Part shown: positions 5,564 through 5,776 of the stretch, piece by piece
Layout: every line of letters starts with the position of its first letter
Position numbering within the stretch: position 1 is the first letter of the stretch
From: Gammaproteobacteria bacterium
GTDB lineage: Bacteria > Pseudomonadota > Gammaproteobacteria > Chromatiales > Chromatiaceae
DNA: 5,776 nucleotides
Assembly: GCA_019136395.1 (NCBI GenBank)
Contig: JAGVUH010000285.1
Location: forward strand, 1 to 5,776
Reading direction: 5' to 3'
Program-made: the position numbers and the translations under genes
Notes under the pieces: generated by a model
Database searches by the model: none
Told to the model about the DNA's origin: nothing
What the model saw: only the letters and a program-made list of their open reading frames with translations

Positions 5564-5592
5564 TTGCAAATTTTCGGAATCTTGGCTGAAAT
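5564..5592 (+). promoter_or_regulatory. Candidate sigma-70 promoter for trxA
   Basis: TTGCAA (5564-5569) and TGAAAT (5587-5592) are separated by 17 bp, each matching four of six consensus bases, within the only AT-rich patch of the gap. Transcription would start near 5599, giving a leader of about 125 nt before the GTG at 5724. The match is modest. Confidence 0.35.
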
Positions 5593-5706
5593 AGCATCTT
5601 ACTCAAGCCCGGTTTCCGGCGCCACCCGGCACTCACCCACGCACCTTCCGCGCCACCCCTGCCGCCGGCCTTCTTTCGGGGCCTCGCCCCGCCAGCCTCA
5701 AAATGT

Positions 5707-5713
5707 AAGGGAG
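5707..5713 (+). promoter_or_regulatory. Ribosome binding site of trxA
   Basis: AAGGGAG lies 10 nt before the GTG at 5724 but only 1 nt before the in-frame ATG at 5715, which is too close for initiation. This favours the GTG start, consistent with the family N-terminus. Confidence 0.6.
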
Positions 5714-5723
5714 AATGACTCCA

Positions 5724-5776
5724 GTGAGCGATCGCATCATGCATGTGACGGATGCATCCTTTGAACAAGATGTCCT
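5724..5776 (+). CDS. trxA: Thioredoxin 1, N-terminal 17 residues (truncated by window edge)
   Basis: Reading from the GTG, the product begins MSDRIMHVTDASFEQDV and continues into a further Leu-type codon cut by the window end. It aligns without gaps to the E. coli TrxA start (MSDKIIHLTDDSFDTDVL). TrxA is the general cytoplasmic protein disulfide reductase working with thioredoxin reductase; its WCGPC active site lies beyond the window. An ATG three codons upstream (5715-5717) would add MTP, but ribosome-site spacing and family length favour the GTG. Being divergent from the rhlB-like helicase, it reproduces the enterobacterial rhlB / trxA-rho arrangement, so rho is the likely next gene to the right. 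Only a short piece is visible, but the match is distinctive. Confidence 0.85.
   Translation, partial: MSDRIMHVTDASFEQDV

Larger units (their letters stand above)
5515..5723. other. Divergent control region between rhlB-like gene and trxA
   Basis: This 209-bp gap separates the helicase start (5514, minus) from the thioredoxin start (5724, plus). It contains one AT-richer patch (5564-5605), where promoters are most likely. A GC hairpin CGGGGC/GCCCCG with a 3-nt loop (5677-5691) sits in the probable trxA leader, 32 nt before its start codon. Frames open across the gap on either strand have no coding character. Confidence 0.6.

Noticed and set aside
5511..5768. 85-codon minus-strand frame over the rhlB-trxA gap
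   Set aside because: It overlaps the trxA start and the likely promoters, has no recognised domain, and its composition is that of random GC-rich sequence.
1..5776. A novel defence, mobile or biosynthetic system
   Set aside because: All genes belong to known housekeeping or redox families, arranged as in gammaproteobacteria; no transposase, toxin, nuclease, CRISPR-like spacing or integration signature is visible.

Overview
The window is GC-rich (clearly above 60% by eye) and looks like chromosomal housekeeping DNA from a gammaproteobacterium. The RhlB-type helicase divergent from a thioredoxin 1 gene is the arrangement known from E. coli (rhlB / trxA-rho). A YrfG-type nucleotidase and a three-domain Pta point the same way. 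The style of the Pta and of the periplasmic thioredoxin protein suggests a purple-sulfur-type lineage (Chromatiales), but that assignment is inference from family memory. I see no transposon, CRISPR array, tRNA, rRNA or phage gene.

Layout from left to right. (1) Positions 1-1382, minus strand: the first 460 residues of phosphate acetyltransferase (pta), running off the left edge. (2) 1383-1751: a 369-bp non-coding stretch with a perfect 15-bp dyad upstream of pta and two GC-rich hairpins nearer the next gene. (3) 1752-2933, minus: an exported protein with a signal peptide, a low-complexity Ala/Ser/Pro linker and two thioredoxin-like domains (CAYC and CHAC). (4) 2934-3102: a divergent intergenic region. 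(5) 3103-3810, plus: a HAD-family GMP/IMP nucleotidase (yrfG-like). (6) 3774-5514, minus: an rhlB-like DEAD-box RNA helicase whose reading frame is broken. (7) 5515-5723: a divergent promoter region. (8) 5724 to the right edge, plus: the first 17 codons of thioredoxin 1 (trxA).

The most notable feature is the helicase locus. Its coding signal passes through all three minus-strand frames. The N-terminal RecA domain is intact. A junction near 4754-4767 then lacks the stretch that should carry helicase motif IV and shifts frame. Motifs V and VI and an Arg/Gly-rich repeat tail follow in the second frame. A second shift near 4150-4196 appears to move into a third open frame, which ends at 3774 with an in-frame 18-bp repeat and a polyarginine tail typical of RhlB-like proteins. 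This tail is absent if only ATG/GTG/TTG-started ORFs of ordinary size are considered. The gene is therefore either a decaying pseudogene or the site of sequence or assembly errors.

Functionally the genes are largely independent: acetate/acetyl-phosphate metabolism (pta), periplasmic thiol chemistry (tandem thioredoxin), nucleotide salvage (yrfG), RNA unwinding (rhlB) and cytoplasmic disulfide reduction (trxA). I found no convincing new biological system here.
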